DNA of 64,000 nt from Bacteroidales bacterium (GCA_017477335.1 JAFUVY010000015.1:1-64000), one strand, 5' to 3'. Numbered from the stretch's first letter, positions 16,097 through 25,479 are shown. The notes: generated by a model from the sequence alone, not told the origin. A program made the numbers and translations.

Positions 16097-19039
16097 TTAG
16101 AATCTGAAGTAAACGTTAAGCATGTAGTTGAAACCGCTCATGTAGAAGTACTTGGAATCAAAGCGGTAGAAGCGCTCTGCGTTGACGGTGTTGTCAACGA
16201 TACGTGTCTGCTCGTAACCTCCGGTCTTCACCTTCTTGTTGTTGAGAAGGTTCTTGGCGCTGAGGGAGAAACCAAGCTGATACTTGCGCTTGATGTACCA
16301 GGATTTGCCCACGGATGCATTGAAAAGGATGGCGGGACGGAATTTCTCCTGGGTAGTCATGTAGATTACTTCCTGGTCGGAAGTGTTGCCGTCCAGTCCG
16401 GTGGAAGCATAGTCGGTACGGTAGAGAGGGCTCATGTCAAGGTAGGCCCTGTCGAAGTACTCGATGTCGGCATCCACGAACCAGTAGTTGTAGCTCCATG
16501 CAAGCCCGAGGCTCATGGCAGTCTGGGGAGTGGAAGGCACGTAGTGCTTCTGGAGTACCTGCTTGTTGCCTTCGGAATCCCTTACGAAAGTCTCCTTCCA
16601 ATAGGTAAGCGGAATGGTGGTGTTGGATTCCCATGTGCCGGCATTGTTCACCGGATACGCTACGAAGGCTGCGCTGTTGTCAACCGTCTGTACCATTTTG
16701 GGGGTGGAAGTGTAGATAGCCTCGCCAATGGAGACTACGCCCTGGACGGAGAGGTTGGGGACAAAGTAAGTGGGAACCTTGAAACCCAGTTCAAAGCCCA
16801 TGTGACGCTGGTCTATACCGCTGATTGCAAAGTTGGAGAAAGCGTTCTGGATGTCGTCATAGGCACTCATCACCTTGCTCTGGTCCTTGATGGTGGTATA
16901 GTACGCCGTGGCCCTGACATTGATGCCGTTGCCGCTGTACTGCCAGTTGACGTCAGAAGCGAAGGTCTTCACCGTCTTGAGGTCTCCCATCATGGAGTTG
17001 CGGGTGCGGGGGCTCAGGAAAACCTGGTTGAAATGAGGAGCGTCGTTGAAATAGCCCACGTTGGCATATACCCTCATATTGCCGCCTATCACGTAGTTGA
17101 GTCCGAGCTTTCCGGCATAGGTAAAGAAACGGGCCACATTGGACTTGCCAAGGGAGGTTTCACTAGTGGCGACGATGCCTTGTGCATCCCAAAGGGCCTG
17201 CATCGCGGCATTATCGGCCTGGCCGGGGAAGAGGCCCTTGCGGACGAGACCTTCCCTCCAGAAACTCTCGTAGCCAAGGCGCAGGCCGGCGTTCACGCTA
17301 AGCTGGCCGATGGTGTATTGGCCGTTTATCCAGCCGCCGAAGTTGCGAATCTGCGCGTAGTAGTCGTAGCCGTACTTGTCTCCCCTGTTGAGTTTACGCT
17401 CAGTTCCGTTGGCAAGGTAGTAGTCAAGGTCATTCTGAGTCTTGTAAGGAGTGGCCGCAAAGTCCCTGTCGGCAAAGTTGTCAACATCCAGGAAATACTC
17501 GCCGCCAAGGAGGTCTTCAACTGTCTGGAAGTATTCCGTACGGTTGATCCTTGCATTGAGGCCTCCGGTGAGGGTGAGTTCCCTGATGGGATTCAGCTTG
17601 AAGTTGTATGCCAGGTTGAAGTCCAGCTGGTCCGTGTGGCGGGAGCTCTGAATATACTTGGAGCGGCCGCCCTGGTTGCGGTTCACATTGTAGAGGCGGT
17701 CCCAGTTAAGGTGGGTGAGTTCAGGGTAGTCGGCGGCATGCTGCCATACCCAGGTGGCCTCGTCATACTTTACGATGTTGTTGCGGTTGAGGTCTCCCTG
17801 ATACACGCCGTCAACTGCTCCGTAGAAGTAGGAAGGGAGGTTGCGGTAGTAGTCCGGACGGGGATCCTGAGCGTCAAACCAGTCAAGTGCGGTGTAACCG
17901 TTGGTTCCGAAGCGGAACATGGCGGTGACGCTGTGGCTGTAAGTGTCGGAAGGCGTGAAATCCCACTTTGCAAAGGCAATGGGTTCGTGGGTTTTCCTCA
18001 CGCGCTGGTTCCTTACCTTGCCGTTCTGATAACCCCAGTTGGAGTTGTACATGTTGTCGCCCATGAGGTCGTAAACCTCCTGGGTGGAGGAGTTCTGCGC
18101 TCCGCGTTCACCGGGAGTGCCGAAGAACACGAGGCTTACGGTGTTGGCGTCGTCAATAACCTTGTCAGCTGCAAGGTAATATGCCAGAGAACGGTAGTAA
18201 ACACCGTCAATCCAGTCATTGCCGCCAAGACGGGCGCTTACATTGGCCGCAAATGCCCAGCCGTTGTCCATACGGCCGGTTGCATAGGAAGCCATGACGC
18301 GAAGGCGGTAAAGGGTGCTGTTGGTAAGAACGCTTCCGCGGAGACCTTTTCTCATCTGGGAAGCCGTACCAAAGATGTTGGTGACGCCGTTATAGCCGCC
18401 AAAGCCCACGTCCGAGGACTCAAGGCCGTTGGTCACATCCTTGGAGCGCATTGCCTCATTGAGGCCGCTCCAGAGGGAGAACGGGCCATAGCCGGTCACG
18501 GCGTCGTTGAGCTTTACTCCGGCAAGATAAACATCCTGGCTCTCGGAAGAGTAGGCGCGTGAACGGAAACGGACGGAAGAGAAGTTGAAACCTGCGATGT
18601 TGTTGAAGACGTCGTTGGAGCCAAAGAGAATGGAAGGGTTGTCGTTGTAGCCGCTGTCGTCAAAATCTACGGAGCCAAAGGCGTCGTCATCAATATCTGC
18701 CGTATGCTGGATGGCCGACACGGACAGGAAGAACATGTTCTTCACGTAACCGTCGTTGACGGTCACCTGAACCTGGGTGTCCAGAAAATCGGGAGCAGTG
18801 ATGACAAGAGTGTACATGCCGTCTTCGAGGGCGGGAATGTAGAAGGTTCCGTCCTGTGCGGACTGCGCCTGGGCCACCTGCGCGGCACCCTGCATCAGGA
18901 CAAGCCTGGCATTTTCCACGGGGACCCTGCCGTTACGGTTTACAACGGTACCCTTGACACCACCGGTGGGCTGGTCCTGTGCAGACATGGCAAAGGAGAG
19001 TGCAGCCGCGGCAATGGTCAGTAATACTTTCTTATACAT
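16097..19039 (-). CDS. TonB-dependent receptor with N-terminal carboxypeptidase-regulatory-like domain
   Basis: This 980-residue outer-membrane receptor has a signal peptide ending near AMSAQ, a CarboxypepD_reg-like beta sandwich at about 27-110 (GGVKGTVVNRNGRVPVENA onward), a degenerate plug (about 130-260) and a long beta-barrel ending in an aromatic-rich strand with a terminal Phe (MLNVYFRF). It is not a clear SusC, and no SusD is adjacent. It starts 20 bases after the EEP nuclease gene and is followed by the DUF5689 lipoprotein. The partners suggest import of nucleic-acid fragments or phosphate-containing oligomers, but the substrate is not shown by the sequence. Confidence 0.9.
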   Translation of the reverse strand: MYKKVLLTIAAAALSFAMSAQDQPTGGVKGTVVNRNGRVPVENARLVLMQGAAQVAQAQSAQDGTFYIPALEDGMYTLVITAPDFLDTQVQVTVNDGYVKNMFFLSVSAIQHTADIDDDAFGSVDFDDSGYNDNPSILFGSNDVFNNIAGFNFSSVRFRSRAYSSESQDVYLAGVKLNDAVTGYGPFSLWSGLNEAMRSKDVTNGLESSDVGFGGYNGVTNIFGTASQMRKGLRGSVLTNSTLYRLRVMASYATGRMDNGWAFAANVSARLGGNDWIDGVYYRSLAYYLAADKVIDDANTVSLVFFGTPGERGAQNSSTQEVYDLMGDNMYNSNWGYQNGKVRNQRVRKTHEPIAFAKWDFTPSDTYSHSVTAMFRFGTNGYTALDWFDAQDPRPDYYRNLPSYFYGAVDGVYQGDLNRNNIVKYDEATWVWQHAADYPELTHLNWDRLYNVNRNQGGRSKYIQSSRHTDQLDFNLAYNFKLNPIRELTLTGGLNARINRTEYFQTVEDLLGGEYFLDVDNFADRDFAATPYKTQNDLDYYLANGTERKLNRGDKYGYDYYAQIRNFGGWINGQYTIGQLSVNAGLRLGYESFWREGLVRKGLFPGQADNAAMQALWDAQGIVATSETSLGKSNVARFFTYAGKLGLNYVIGGNMRVYANVGYFNDAPHFNQVFLSPRTRNSMMGDLKTVKTFASDVNWQYSGNGINVRATAYYTTIKDQSKVMSAYDDIQNAFSNFAISGIDQRHMGFELGFKVPTYFVPNLSVQGVVSIGEAIYTSTPKMVQTVDNSAAFVAYPVNNAGTWESNTTIPLTYWKETFVRDSEGNKQVLQKHYVPSTPQTAMSLGLAWSYNYWFVDADIEYFDRAYLDMSPLYRTDYASTGLDGNTSDQEVIYMTTQEKFRPAILFNASVGKSWYIKRKYQLGFSLSAKNLLNNKKVKTGGYEQTRIVDNTVNAERFYRFDSKYFYMSGFNYMLNVYFRF

Positions 19040-19059
19040 AGTTTGGTTCGGTTTTGCTG

Positions 19060-20133
19060 CTATCGCTTGATTATGATATATGTGGGATAGTGGTCAGAAT
19101 ATCCGGCCACGAATGCTCCGTTGGAGAAAGTACGGAAGGGAGTACCCTTGTACTGGCCGTTCTGGTTGGTCATGAAAGGCTTTGTGAACACTCTGCCGTA
19201 ATATTTCTTCTTCACGATGGGCTGAATCTGAAAGGTTCCTTTCTCTGCGTGGGCCAGAGTGTAGCTCACCAGGATGTCGTCGTAGATATTGCCCTCGCCC
19301 CTGTAGTAAAGGGAGCTGTAACCGGCCTCAAGCATGGACCAGAAGGGGTTGAAGAAATCTTCCGTGCCCATCTCTTCCAGAGTCTTGCGGCCGCGCATGT
19401 ACTTGGCCATGGAGTCGTCAAAGGGATTGTCGTTCATGTCACCCATTATCACAATCTTGATTCCGGGGCATTCCTTAGAGAGTTTGGCAGCGTGGTTGTA
19501 GATAATCTCTCCGCCGCGGGCCCTGAGGTCCTGTCCCTTTCCGCCAAGTCTGGAAGGAAGGTGAGCCACATAAAAGGCAAAGTGTTCTCCGCCGATAATT
19601 CCGTGGACCATAAGGACGTCACGTGTGCGGAACTTCTCCTGAGCCTCCTTGTCAAGAGTGAACTCAACCTCGGAGTCTTCGAAGGTAAAGGGAATGGACT
19701 CGCTGGAGACCAGCTGCATCTTGCGGGGATCGTAGAGGAGGGCAACGTCAACGCCGCGGCGGTCCGGTCCGTCATAGTGGATTATCTGGTAGTTGGCATC
19801 GGCAATTGCCGGCTCTGCAACCAGGTCTTCCAGGACGTGGCGGTTTTCAATTTCAGAAACGCCAAGTACCGTGTGCCATACTTTGTTGTCTTCTTTCATG
19901 GCGGCAATTACGCGGGCCATGTTCTTGAGCTTTATGACGTACTTTTCAGGGGTCCACTCGTTGGCGCCGTCGGGAAGGTACTCGTAGTCGTTCTTGCCCT
20001 CGTCATGATATGTGTCAAACAGGTTCTCAAGATTGTAAAAACCAATCACGTGAGAGTTGGGGCCCTTCTGTTGTGCCGCTGCGGGCAGCAGAAGGATGAG
20101 GAGTGCGGTCAGCGAAAGCAGCAGTTTTTTCAT
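19060..20133 (-). CDS. Secreted endonuclease/exonuclease/phosphatase (EEP) family nuclease
   Basis: The 357-residue protein has a cleavable signal (LLPAAAQ) and the complete EEP active-site set: YNLENLFD, GVSEIENR, DRRGVDVALLY, GDMNDNP and the terminal SDHYP. EEP enzymes hydrolyse phosphodiesters (DNase I-like nucleases, sphingomyelinases, inositol phosphatases). In Bacteroidota, secreted members with the NLENLFD start are usually annotated as nucleases. It sits 6 bases after the NUC1 nuclease gene and 20 bases before a TonB receptor, which favours extracellular nucleic acid as substrate. A lipid or sugar phosphodiester is the alternative. Confidence 0.88.
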   Translation of the reverse strand: MKKLLLSLTALLILLLPAAAQQKGPNSHVIGFYNLENLFDTYHDEGKNDYEYLPDGANEWTPEKYVIKLKNMARVIAAMKEDNKVWHTVLGVSEIENRHVLEDLVAEPAIADANYQIIHYDGPDRRGVDVALLYDPRKMQLVSSESIPFTFEDSEVEFTLDKEAQEKFRTRDVLMVHGIIGGEHFAFYVAHLPSRLGGKGQDLRARGGEIIYNHAAKLSKECPGIKIVIMGDMNDNPFDDSMAKYMRGRKTLEEMGTEDFFNPFWSMLEAGYSSLYYRGEGNIYDDILVSYTLAHAEKGTFQIQPIVKKKYYGRVFTKPFMTNQNGQYKGTPFRTFSNGAFVAGYSDHYPTYIIIKR

Positions 20134-20139
20134 AGGTTA

Positions 20140-21339
20140 TCAGTTATTCCAGAATGGGGTTAATTCAGATTCAATTTGGTTTGCCACCGAACTGCCCACC
20201 TTAAGGGCAAGATTGGGGAAGAAATCAATGCCGGTGAGCTCTTCCAACTCGTCAACGGTCATGATATAGTTCATGAAATTCTCATTTGCAAGTTTGCCAT
20301 CGTGCTCAAGATAGAAAGCTGCGGCTATATAGCCACCGGTCTTGGAAGCATGCGTGCTGCTCCCCTTGTAAAGCAGGGCCTTGAAATAATGAGTGGGGAT
20401 CTTAACTGCAAATCCGGACTTTCCCGGAGTGGTATTGACGGATTTGTCAAAACAGCAGCCCGTTACCACGTAAAGGGTGTCGCTGCGGTCGGAATAGTTC
20501 CTGACCTTGCCTTCCAGCCCCGCCCATGCTCCTCCGTTGAAGTCATAATCCTGCGGAGTCAGGTTGGTAGGATAGAAGGTGGAGATATTGGCCGCTTCGG
20601 GAACATATCTGTCGGCCGACGGAAGCTGGTGCCCGCGGGTGCCCCAGCCGTATGTGCCGGCCATGTTGGGCTGCATGGAAGAAGGAATGATGGGGTCGTA
20701 ACCGCCCCAGGCATCGCTGCGGGAGCCGGATCCGCGGATGGATTTGTTGAGCGGATAGGCGACCCACAGGGAAAGATGGGCATCGTAGTCCCAGTAGCAG
20801 GACCAGTTGCGAAGCCCGGACTTGGAAGAAGAGACGTACTTGTTTCCCTTCATGTCGTGGACCAGAAGCTCCCTGCCGTCACCTGCCTTGCAGGCGGGAA
20901 GTTCCAGCCAGTCCATGGGAGCGGTGTCGTAACCGTAGCGTCCGGTCTGGCCCTCCCCCTGTCCAAGCTGATGTACATCGACGGAAGTGCTGGCTCCGCC
21001 GGATTTAAGGGTAAATGTAACGTTGCGGGCAGCTCCTGTATTTGCCTCATAACGGAAAAGCACGTCTCCCTTGCTGCCGCTGCCGCTTGTGGGATCCAGG
21101 CTTCCCCAGGATGCGGTCCCCGAGGGATAAGTTGCGGTAAGAGTCCAACTACCCTGTGCCGACACAGACAAATACAGTTTGCCGCCGGCTGCCTCAAGCG
21201 TACTCCTTTTGGGGACAATGGAAATGGCCTCCGTGCCGCCTGTTTTTTCTTCCCCGCCGATAAGGTAGGAGAACTTCTCGCACGAAATCACGGAAAGTGA
21301 GAGAAGGGCTGCTGCCAGATATTTTACTGTGCCGGACAT
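20140..21339 (-). CDS. DNA/RNA non-specific endonuclease (NUC1 type) with N-terminal BACON-like domain, lipoprotein
   Basis: I place the start at 21339 because it directly precedes a lipoprotein signal (SVISC, Cys20); upstream codons only add an unlikely leader. The 399-residue protein has a BACON-like beta domain (about 40-130; SWTLTA, WGSLDPTSGSGS) and then a beta-beta-alpha-metal nuclease. The active-site block reads TRGHQLPSADR from residue 234, with catalytic His237. The usual DRGH Asp is Thr, a change I believe occurs in some Bacteroidota members. The metal Asn lies in NLTPQ and FNGGAWAGLE follows as in the family. It would cleave extracellular DNA and RNA at the cell surface and is next to the EEP nuclease. 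Confidence 0.88.
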   Translation of the reverse strand: MSGTVKYLAAALLSLSVISCEKFSYLIGGEEKTGGTEAISIVPKRSTLEAAGGKLYLSVSAQGSWTLTATYPSGTASWGSLDPTSGSGSKGDVLFRYEANTGAARNVTFTLKSGGASTSVDVHQLGQGEGQTGRYGYDTAPMDWLELPACKAGDGRELLVHDMKGNKYVSSSKSGLRNWSCYWDYDAHLSLWVAYPLNKSIRGSGSRSDAWGGYDPIIPSSMQPNMAGTYGWGTRGHQLPSADRYVPEAANISTFYPTNLTPQDYDFNGGAWAGLEGKVRNYSDRSDTLYVVTGCCFDKSVNTTPGKSGFAVKIPTHYFKALLYKGSSTHASKTGGYIAAAFYLEHDGKLANENFMNYIMTVDELEELTGIDFFPNLALKVGSSVANQIESELTPFWNN

Positions 21340-21367
21340 ATAGTTTAAATTTAAAGCCCAAAAGGGT

Positions 21368-21385
21368 GCCCGGCAAAAGCCGGAC
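21368..21385 (-). other. Intercistronic hairpin between BACON/OB lipoprotein and NUC1 genes
   Basis: On the minus strand GTCCGGC pairs with GCCGGGC over a TTTT loop (7 bp, one G-U pair). It sits in the 73-base gap, the largest inside this gene series. There is no clean U-tract, so it is more likely a partial terminator or RNA-processing/stability element that lowers expression of the genes downstream relative to the abundant lipoprotein gene. Confidence 0.5.
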
Positions 21386-21412
21386 ATCCTTCAGGGCGTA
21401 TTGCGGTATAAA

Positions 21413-23641
21413 TTATTTCTTGTAGGTAACGGAAAGCGTTGCTATCCTGACCTGGTTGGTAGAAGCGGTAAAGGAGACGCTTGAAGCGGAGCCTTCCCAT
21501 GTTCCGTTCTTGCCGTTGGCCTCAAAGGTGTAACCTTCGGGAGCGCCGGCGCCCCAGCTGCCGGGGCCCTGCTTTGCAGTGCCGTTTGCGGTGCAGGTCA
21601 TTTCTATCTTCGTAATAGTGGCGCCATCTGCCTTGATTTCCAGAGTTTGATTCTTATAGACTCGAAGCTCCGTTACAGCGGAGCCACTAGCGAGATCATA
21701 GCTGGTAGAGTTTACAAAAGAGATAACGTCATCCATATTTACCACTGCTCCATTACAAGCGGCATCGGCAAGCTGCTTCTTGTCCCAGGTAACGGTAACC
21801 TCGTCCCCTGCTCCGCTCATATCACGGGCAGCGAAGGAAGCAGATGCGGGACCGTAATCTACCCAGTTGGCGTCTGAGGCTTCAATAGAAACGGTGTACT
21901 TTGTGCCTACGGTAAACTCGGTGAGGTCGCACCAGCCTTCGAATTCCTCGTCTGCAGCGTCAGAGAAATTGAATACAATCTCGTTGCTGTATGCATAGGC
22001 GTATGCAACATAGTCCTCAAGGTTGTCGCCTTCATAGAGGTACCAGGTGTAAGAGGAACCTGCACCAACGTTTGTGCACTCTGCGACGAAACCGGTCTGG
22101 GTCTGAGCAAACTTGGTAACGGAGAAGGGCTTGGGTGCTTCCTCTGCCGTTGTGCCGTTGAGGCTGTAGATATAGGCCTCCTTGTTGGCGGTCTCAGGAG
22201 TATTGCCGTTATAGTTGTAGAGTTTTCCGCAGATGATCACCTCGTCTCCGACTGCTACCTGGAGGTCTCCGTCAACCCATGCACGGTTGCCAAGATAGTA
22301 AACGCCGTAGCAGGTAAACTGGGTAACGCCGCTGGTCTCGCCGGTTTCGGAGATATCGAAGGTGGCGGTGCCGTAATTGGCGCTGAAGGTATATTTGACG
22401 GACGCAATCTTACCGGCTACATAGAAGTCCTGTTCGCTCTCGGCATTATTGCCAAGGGCTGCTGCTGCATCATAAGCTGCCTTGGGGTTGAAAGGATCGT
22501 CAAGGGTACCGGTTCCGGAAGGAGTGTCGGTGACAGGATCGGGGGTATTGCCGCCCTCGCAGGAGATGATGTATGCATCAACTACCTCGTGCTGCTGCTT
22601 GGACTCGTAGTACTTGTACTTGCCGGCAAGAGTTACGGTTGCGCCGTTTGCAACCTTGCTTGTCCAGGCGTCCTTGTTGGCCACGCTGTAAACGTAGATG
22701 GCGCCGGATGCGTCGGTAAGGTCAAAGCTGCAATACTGTGCATTGAAATTGGAAACGGTGCCGGTAAGCTTGTAGTAATTGGTTTCGTCGGCCTTTGCAA
22801 TGAATTCGGCGACAGTGGTTGCGGGGGCGTTTTCGTAGTCGATGGTCTGGCCGCCGGTAGCCTCGGTTTCACCGTTGAGGCTGTAAAGATATGCGCCGGT
22901 TTCGGTTTCAACAAGACGGGCCTTACCGTCTGCACCGGTGCCGTAGTACTGGAGCTTACCGTAAATAACGGCAACGTCTCCCTGGGAAATCTGCTTGTTG
23001 CCTTCTACCCACTTCTTGTTGCCGAGGTAGTTGACGCGGTATGCAGTGAACTGGGTGCCGCTTACGCCGCCGTCATCAGAAAGGGTGAACTGAGCGTTTC
23101 CATACTGTGCGGTATAGGCCTCCTTGATAGTGGAAATCTTACCAACCACATAGAAGGGACCTACGGTCTCATGATTCTGGGTGGATTCCCAGGTAAGGTC
23201 TTTTACACGCTCAAAAGCCTGAGAAATGTTGTAGGGGTGCTCCAGGGTACCGTCACCTTCTTCAACAACATATTCGCCCAGGGCACCTTTCTGCTTGATG
23301 GTAACAATCTTGGTCCCGTAACCGCCGATGGCGATGGTAACTTCACCGCTACGGTCGTAGTTTGCATTGTCCTCCACGGAGATGCTGAGGGTCTGGGCTG
23401 CGGAGGAAGCATTTCCGCTTTCTGCACCAAGTACAATCCAGGTGTCGCTTGCAACAGCGGTCCACCTATAATTTGCATTGATGGTAACACTCTGAGAAGC
23501 AGCATCCGTAGCCTCAAAGCTGAGCTCCAGGGGAGATACTGTAAGAGTGGGCTTGGAAGAAGATTCATTGTTCTCCTTCTGACAGGCAACAGCCACGCTC
23601 AAAGCGGCTGCAGCCACAAGAAACAGGTTTTTGAGTTTCAT
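21413..23641 (-). CDS. Large lipoprotein with BACON domain and three OB-like repeats
   Basis: This 742-residue lipoprotein (VAVAC, Cys20) starts with a BACON-type domain (about 30-118: LELSFEATDAASQSVTI, WTAVASDTWIVLG). Two long repeats follow at about 125-260 and 375-500. Each has a GTLxxP(Y/F)N start, FYV(V/A)GKI(S/A)S, YGxAxFxxS and a (V/I)IxGKL(Q/Y)xY strand, and ends with AY(L/I)YSLNG. A shorter OB-like unit lies between them (YYKLTGTVSNFNAQYCSFDLTDASGAI). The last 240 residues form a beta-rich tail of unknown type. OB folds suggest oligonucleotide or oligosaccharide binding outside the cell. It has its own promoter and lies directly upstream of the nuclease genes. Confidence 0.82.
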   Translation of the reverse strand: MKLKNLFLVAAAALSVAVACQKENNESSSKPTLTVSPLELSFEATDAASQSVTINANYRWTAVASDTWIVLGAESGNASSAAQTLSISVEDNANYDRSGEVTIAIGGYGTKIVTIKQKGALGEYVVEEGDGTLEHPYNISQAFERVKDLTWESTQNHETVGPFYVVGKISTIKEAYTAQYGNAQFTLSDDGGVSGTQFTAYRVNYLGNKKWVEGNKQISQGDVAVIYGKLQYYGTGADGKARLVETETGAYLYSLNGETEATGGQTIDYENAPATTVAEFIAKADETNYYKLTGTVSNFNAQYCSFDLTDASGAIYVYSVANKDAWTSKVANGATVTLAGKYKYYESKQQHEVVDAYIISCEGGNTPDPVTDTPSGTGTLDDPFNPKAAYDAAAALGNNAESEQDFYVAGKIASVKYTFSANYGTATFDISETGETSGVTQFTCYGVYYLGNRAWVDGDLQVAVGDEVIICGKLYNYNGNTPETANKEAYIYSLNGTTAEEAPKPFSVTKFAQTQTGFVAECTNVGAGSSYTWYLYEGDNLEDYVAYAYAYSNEIVFNFSDAADEEFEGWCDLTEFTVGTKYTVSIEASDANWVDYGPASASFAARDMSGAGDEVTVTWDKKQLADAACNGAVVNMDDVISFVNSTSYDLASGSAVTELRVYKNQTLEIKADGATITKIEMTCTANGTAKQGPGSWGAGAPEGYTFEANGKNGTWEGSASSVSFTASTNQVRIATLSVTYKK

Positions 23642-23688
23642 AAAAGATTGAATATTAAAAAATTTTATGGATTCCTCTTAACAGTTTA

Positions 23689-23719
23689 CAAATATACTAA
23701 TTTTTCCATAATTACCAAA
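23689..23719 (-). promoter_or_regulatory. Promoter of the BACON/OB lipoprotein (21413-23641) and possibly the whole downstream series
   Basis: On the minus strand TTTG (23719-23716), a 19-base spacer and TATATTTG (23696-23689) match the Bacteroidota TTTG / TAnnTTTG housekeeping promoter. The predicted leader is about 43 bases. It lies directly after the terminator of the preceding unit, which supports it as a genuine restart point. Confidence 0.75.
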
Positions 23720-23720
23720 G

Positions 23721-23753
23721 ACAAAAAGGACCGGCCCCCGAGGGAGCCGGTCC
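23721..23753 (-). terminator. Rho-independent terminator after the 23776-25479 lipoprotein gene
   Basis: Reading the minus strand, GGACCGGC pairs with GCCGGTCC (8 bp, extendable into the loop) and is followed at once by TTTTTGT. It ends the TonB receptor/lipoprotein transcript 22 bases after the stop codon and separates it from the next promoter. Confidence 0.85.
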
Positions 23754-23775
23754 AAAGCATTAAAAAGGATGATTC

Positions 23776-25479
23776 TTATTTGGCGGGTTGAACTGCCACA
23801 AGATAGCCCTTGGTAAGTTCAGGAGTCATATCCCCGTTCTTTACGTACTTCTGGAGATTACCTGTTACGTACACAATGTCGCCTTCCCCGAAAGCTTCGG
23901 CGTCGGTGAAAAGTTCGTTGTCGAAGCTCTTTGCACGGAACACGGTAAGAAGGGAAGCGTCGTCAGAGGCATCGCCGACGGTGAAGGTGGCATTGCCATA
24001 CTTGGTATCAATGCCGTTGGCACCCACCACGATACCCTTGACAACATAGGTCTCATCAGTGGTTTTGCCATCGTCAAGGGCGTCAATGATTTCCAGAGCC
24101 TTTGCTACGGAGATGGGACGGGTAAGAGTGACGATTGAGCTGCCGGTGGAAACCTGAGGGGTAACCACCTCGTTCTTGACATACTTCTGGAGTACGCCCT
24201 TCACGACTACGATGTCACCTGCCTGGATCTGATCCTCTGCAGTGAAATCTGCTCCGTCGATGTACTTGCCGCGATAAACGGTGATGGTTTCTTCATTCGA
24301 ACCGTTGTCGGAAATCGTATATCCTGCATTCTTGTAGGAGAGGCTTACTTCGCTGACATTGGCGATGATACCCTTCACATAAACCTCGGTGGGAGTCTTG
24401 CCGCCGTCTGCAAGTGCATTGATAACTTCCAGGGCCTCAGCTACGGTGTAAGGCTTTTCGGCGGTGCCGTTGGCCTGGTAGGCAAGCTGCTTGAGGGTGA
24501 GGACAAGGTCTGCGGCACCGTCGGCCTTGACGGTAAGGGTGGCCACGCGGTCCTCTGCAACCTCGTTGGCGGGGAATTCAACCTCTATGGTACCGCTCTC
24601 GGTGCCGGTCTGGGTGAAGGAAGTGAGCCAGGCAGCGTCGCTGGAAACGGTCCATGCGCCGGTGAGGTTGGCAGCGGTGATGTCAAAGCTGGCCTTGGTC
24701 TCGGATGCTGCAACGGTAACCTCCGCATTCTTTGTGGAAAGGGTGGGCTGGGTGTTCTTCTCCAGGGAGACAAGATAAGCCTTGTTCTGGGAAGTCTCCG
24801 GCGTGCCGCCGTAGTTCATGAGGACACCGTAGATCATCACCTTGTCACCCTTGGCAATGTTCTGCTTGGAAACATCGTCATACTTCTCGTTGTCAAAGTA
24901 GAGGATGCGGTAGCACTGGAACTCGGGAACGTCGGTGGTTCCGTCGGAGGAGATGTTGAAGTTGGCGTTGCCGAACTGGGTGCCGAATTCCTCTACGATG
25001 GAGGTGATGATACCGGTCACGTAGTACTTCTTGGGGGTTTCGGCCTTGTCTGCAAGCTTGCCGCACAAGGCAACTGCCTGCTCTACGGTCATTGGATCAT
25101 CGACGCTGAGGCCGTGCTCAATCTCGCCGGATTCCTGAACCAGGGAGGCCAGTTTGAAATCTCCGTTGGCACCTTTTACGGTAATGACTGCCGTGCGGCT
25201 CTTGGAATCCGTATTGGCGGCAAAGTTGACGTCCAGGGTGGCGTCTCCGTTACCGGACAGGGCAGAGAGCGTGAGCCAGTCACCGGTCTGAGCGATGGTT
25301 GCAGTCCATGCTCCTGAAGCCTTCACCTTGATTTCTGTAGCACCGGCCTCGCGGGGAAGAGCCATATAGGAAGGAGTGATGTCAACAGACAGTTCCTTGG
25401 TTTTGACGGGCTCGTCCACGGTGCAGGCGGCAAACAGGGATACGCCTGCAATAAAGGAGAGTATATGTCTTAATTTCAT
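23776..25479 (-). CDS. Lipoprotein with two BACON-like domains and three OB-like repeats
   Basis: This is a 567-residue lipoprotein (LFAAC, Cys19). The order of domains is BACON (about 30-120, GAWTATIAQTGDWLTLSALSG), OB-like (about 125-245, KYYVTGIITSIVEEFGTQFGNANF), BACON (about 250-330, AWTVSSDAAWLTSF) and two closely related OB-like repeats (about 335-455 and 460-567). The last two share VAxALEIIxAL-DGxTT, TYVxKGI, TVFR-K and GDIVxVxGxLQKYVKN. It is a paralogue of the lipoprotein encoded next along the strand. It lies 15 bases after the Oar-like receptor gene, so it is probably that receptor's surface partner; the ligand is unknown. Confidence 0.83.
   Translation of the reverse strand: MKLRHILSFIAGVSLFAACTVDEPVKTKELSVDITPSYMALPREAGATEIKVKASGAWTATIAQTGDWLTLSALSGNGDATLDVNFAANTDSKSRTAVITVKGANGDFKLASLVQESGEIEHGLSVDDPMTVEQAVALCGKLADKAETPKKYYVTGIITSIVEEFGTQFGNANFNISSDGTTDVPEFQCYRILYFDNEKYDDVSKQNIAKGDKVMIYGVLMNYGGTPETSQNKAYLVSLEKNTQPTLSTKNAEVTVAASETKASFDITAANLTGAWTVSSDAAWLTSFTQTGTESGTIEVEFPANEVAEDRVATLTVKADGAADLVLTLKQLAYQANGTAEKPYTVAEALEVINALADGGKTPTEVYVKGIIANVSEVSLSYKNAGYTISDNGSNEETITVYRGKYIDGADFTAEDQIQAGDIVVVKGVLQKYVKNEVVTPQVSTGSSIVTLTRPISVAKALEIIDALDDGKTTDETYVVKGIVVGANGIDTKYGNATFTVGDASDDASLLTVFRAKSFDNELFTDAEAFGEGDIVYVTGNLQKYVKNGDMTPELTKGYLVAVQPAK

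Noticed and set aside
16079..18562. 827-codon plus-strand frame opposite the TonB receptor
   Set aside because: Antisense shadow caused by codon bias in the receptor gene; no recognisable protein features.
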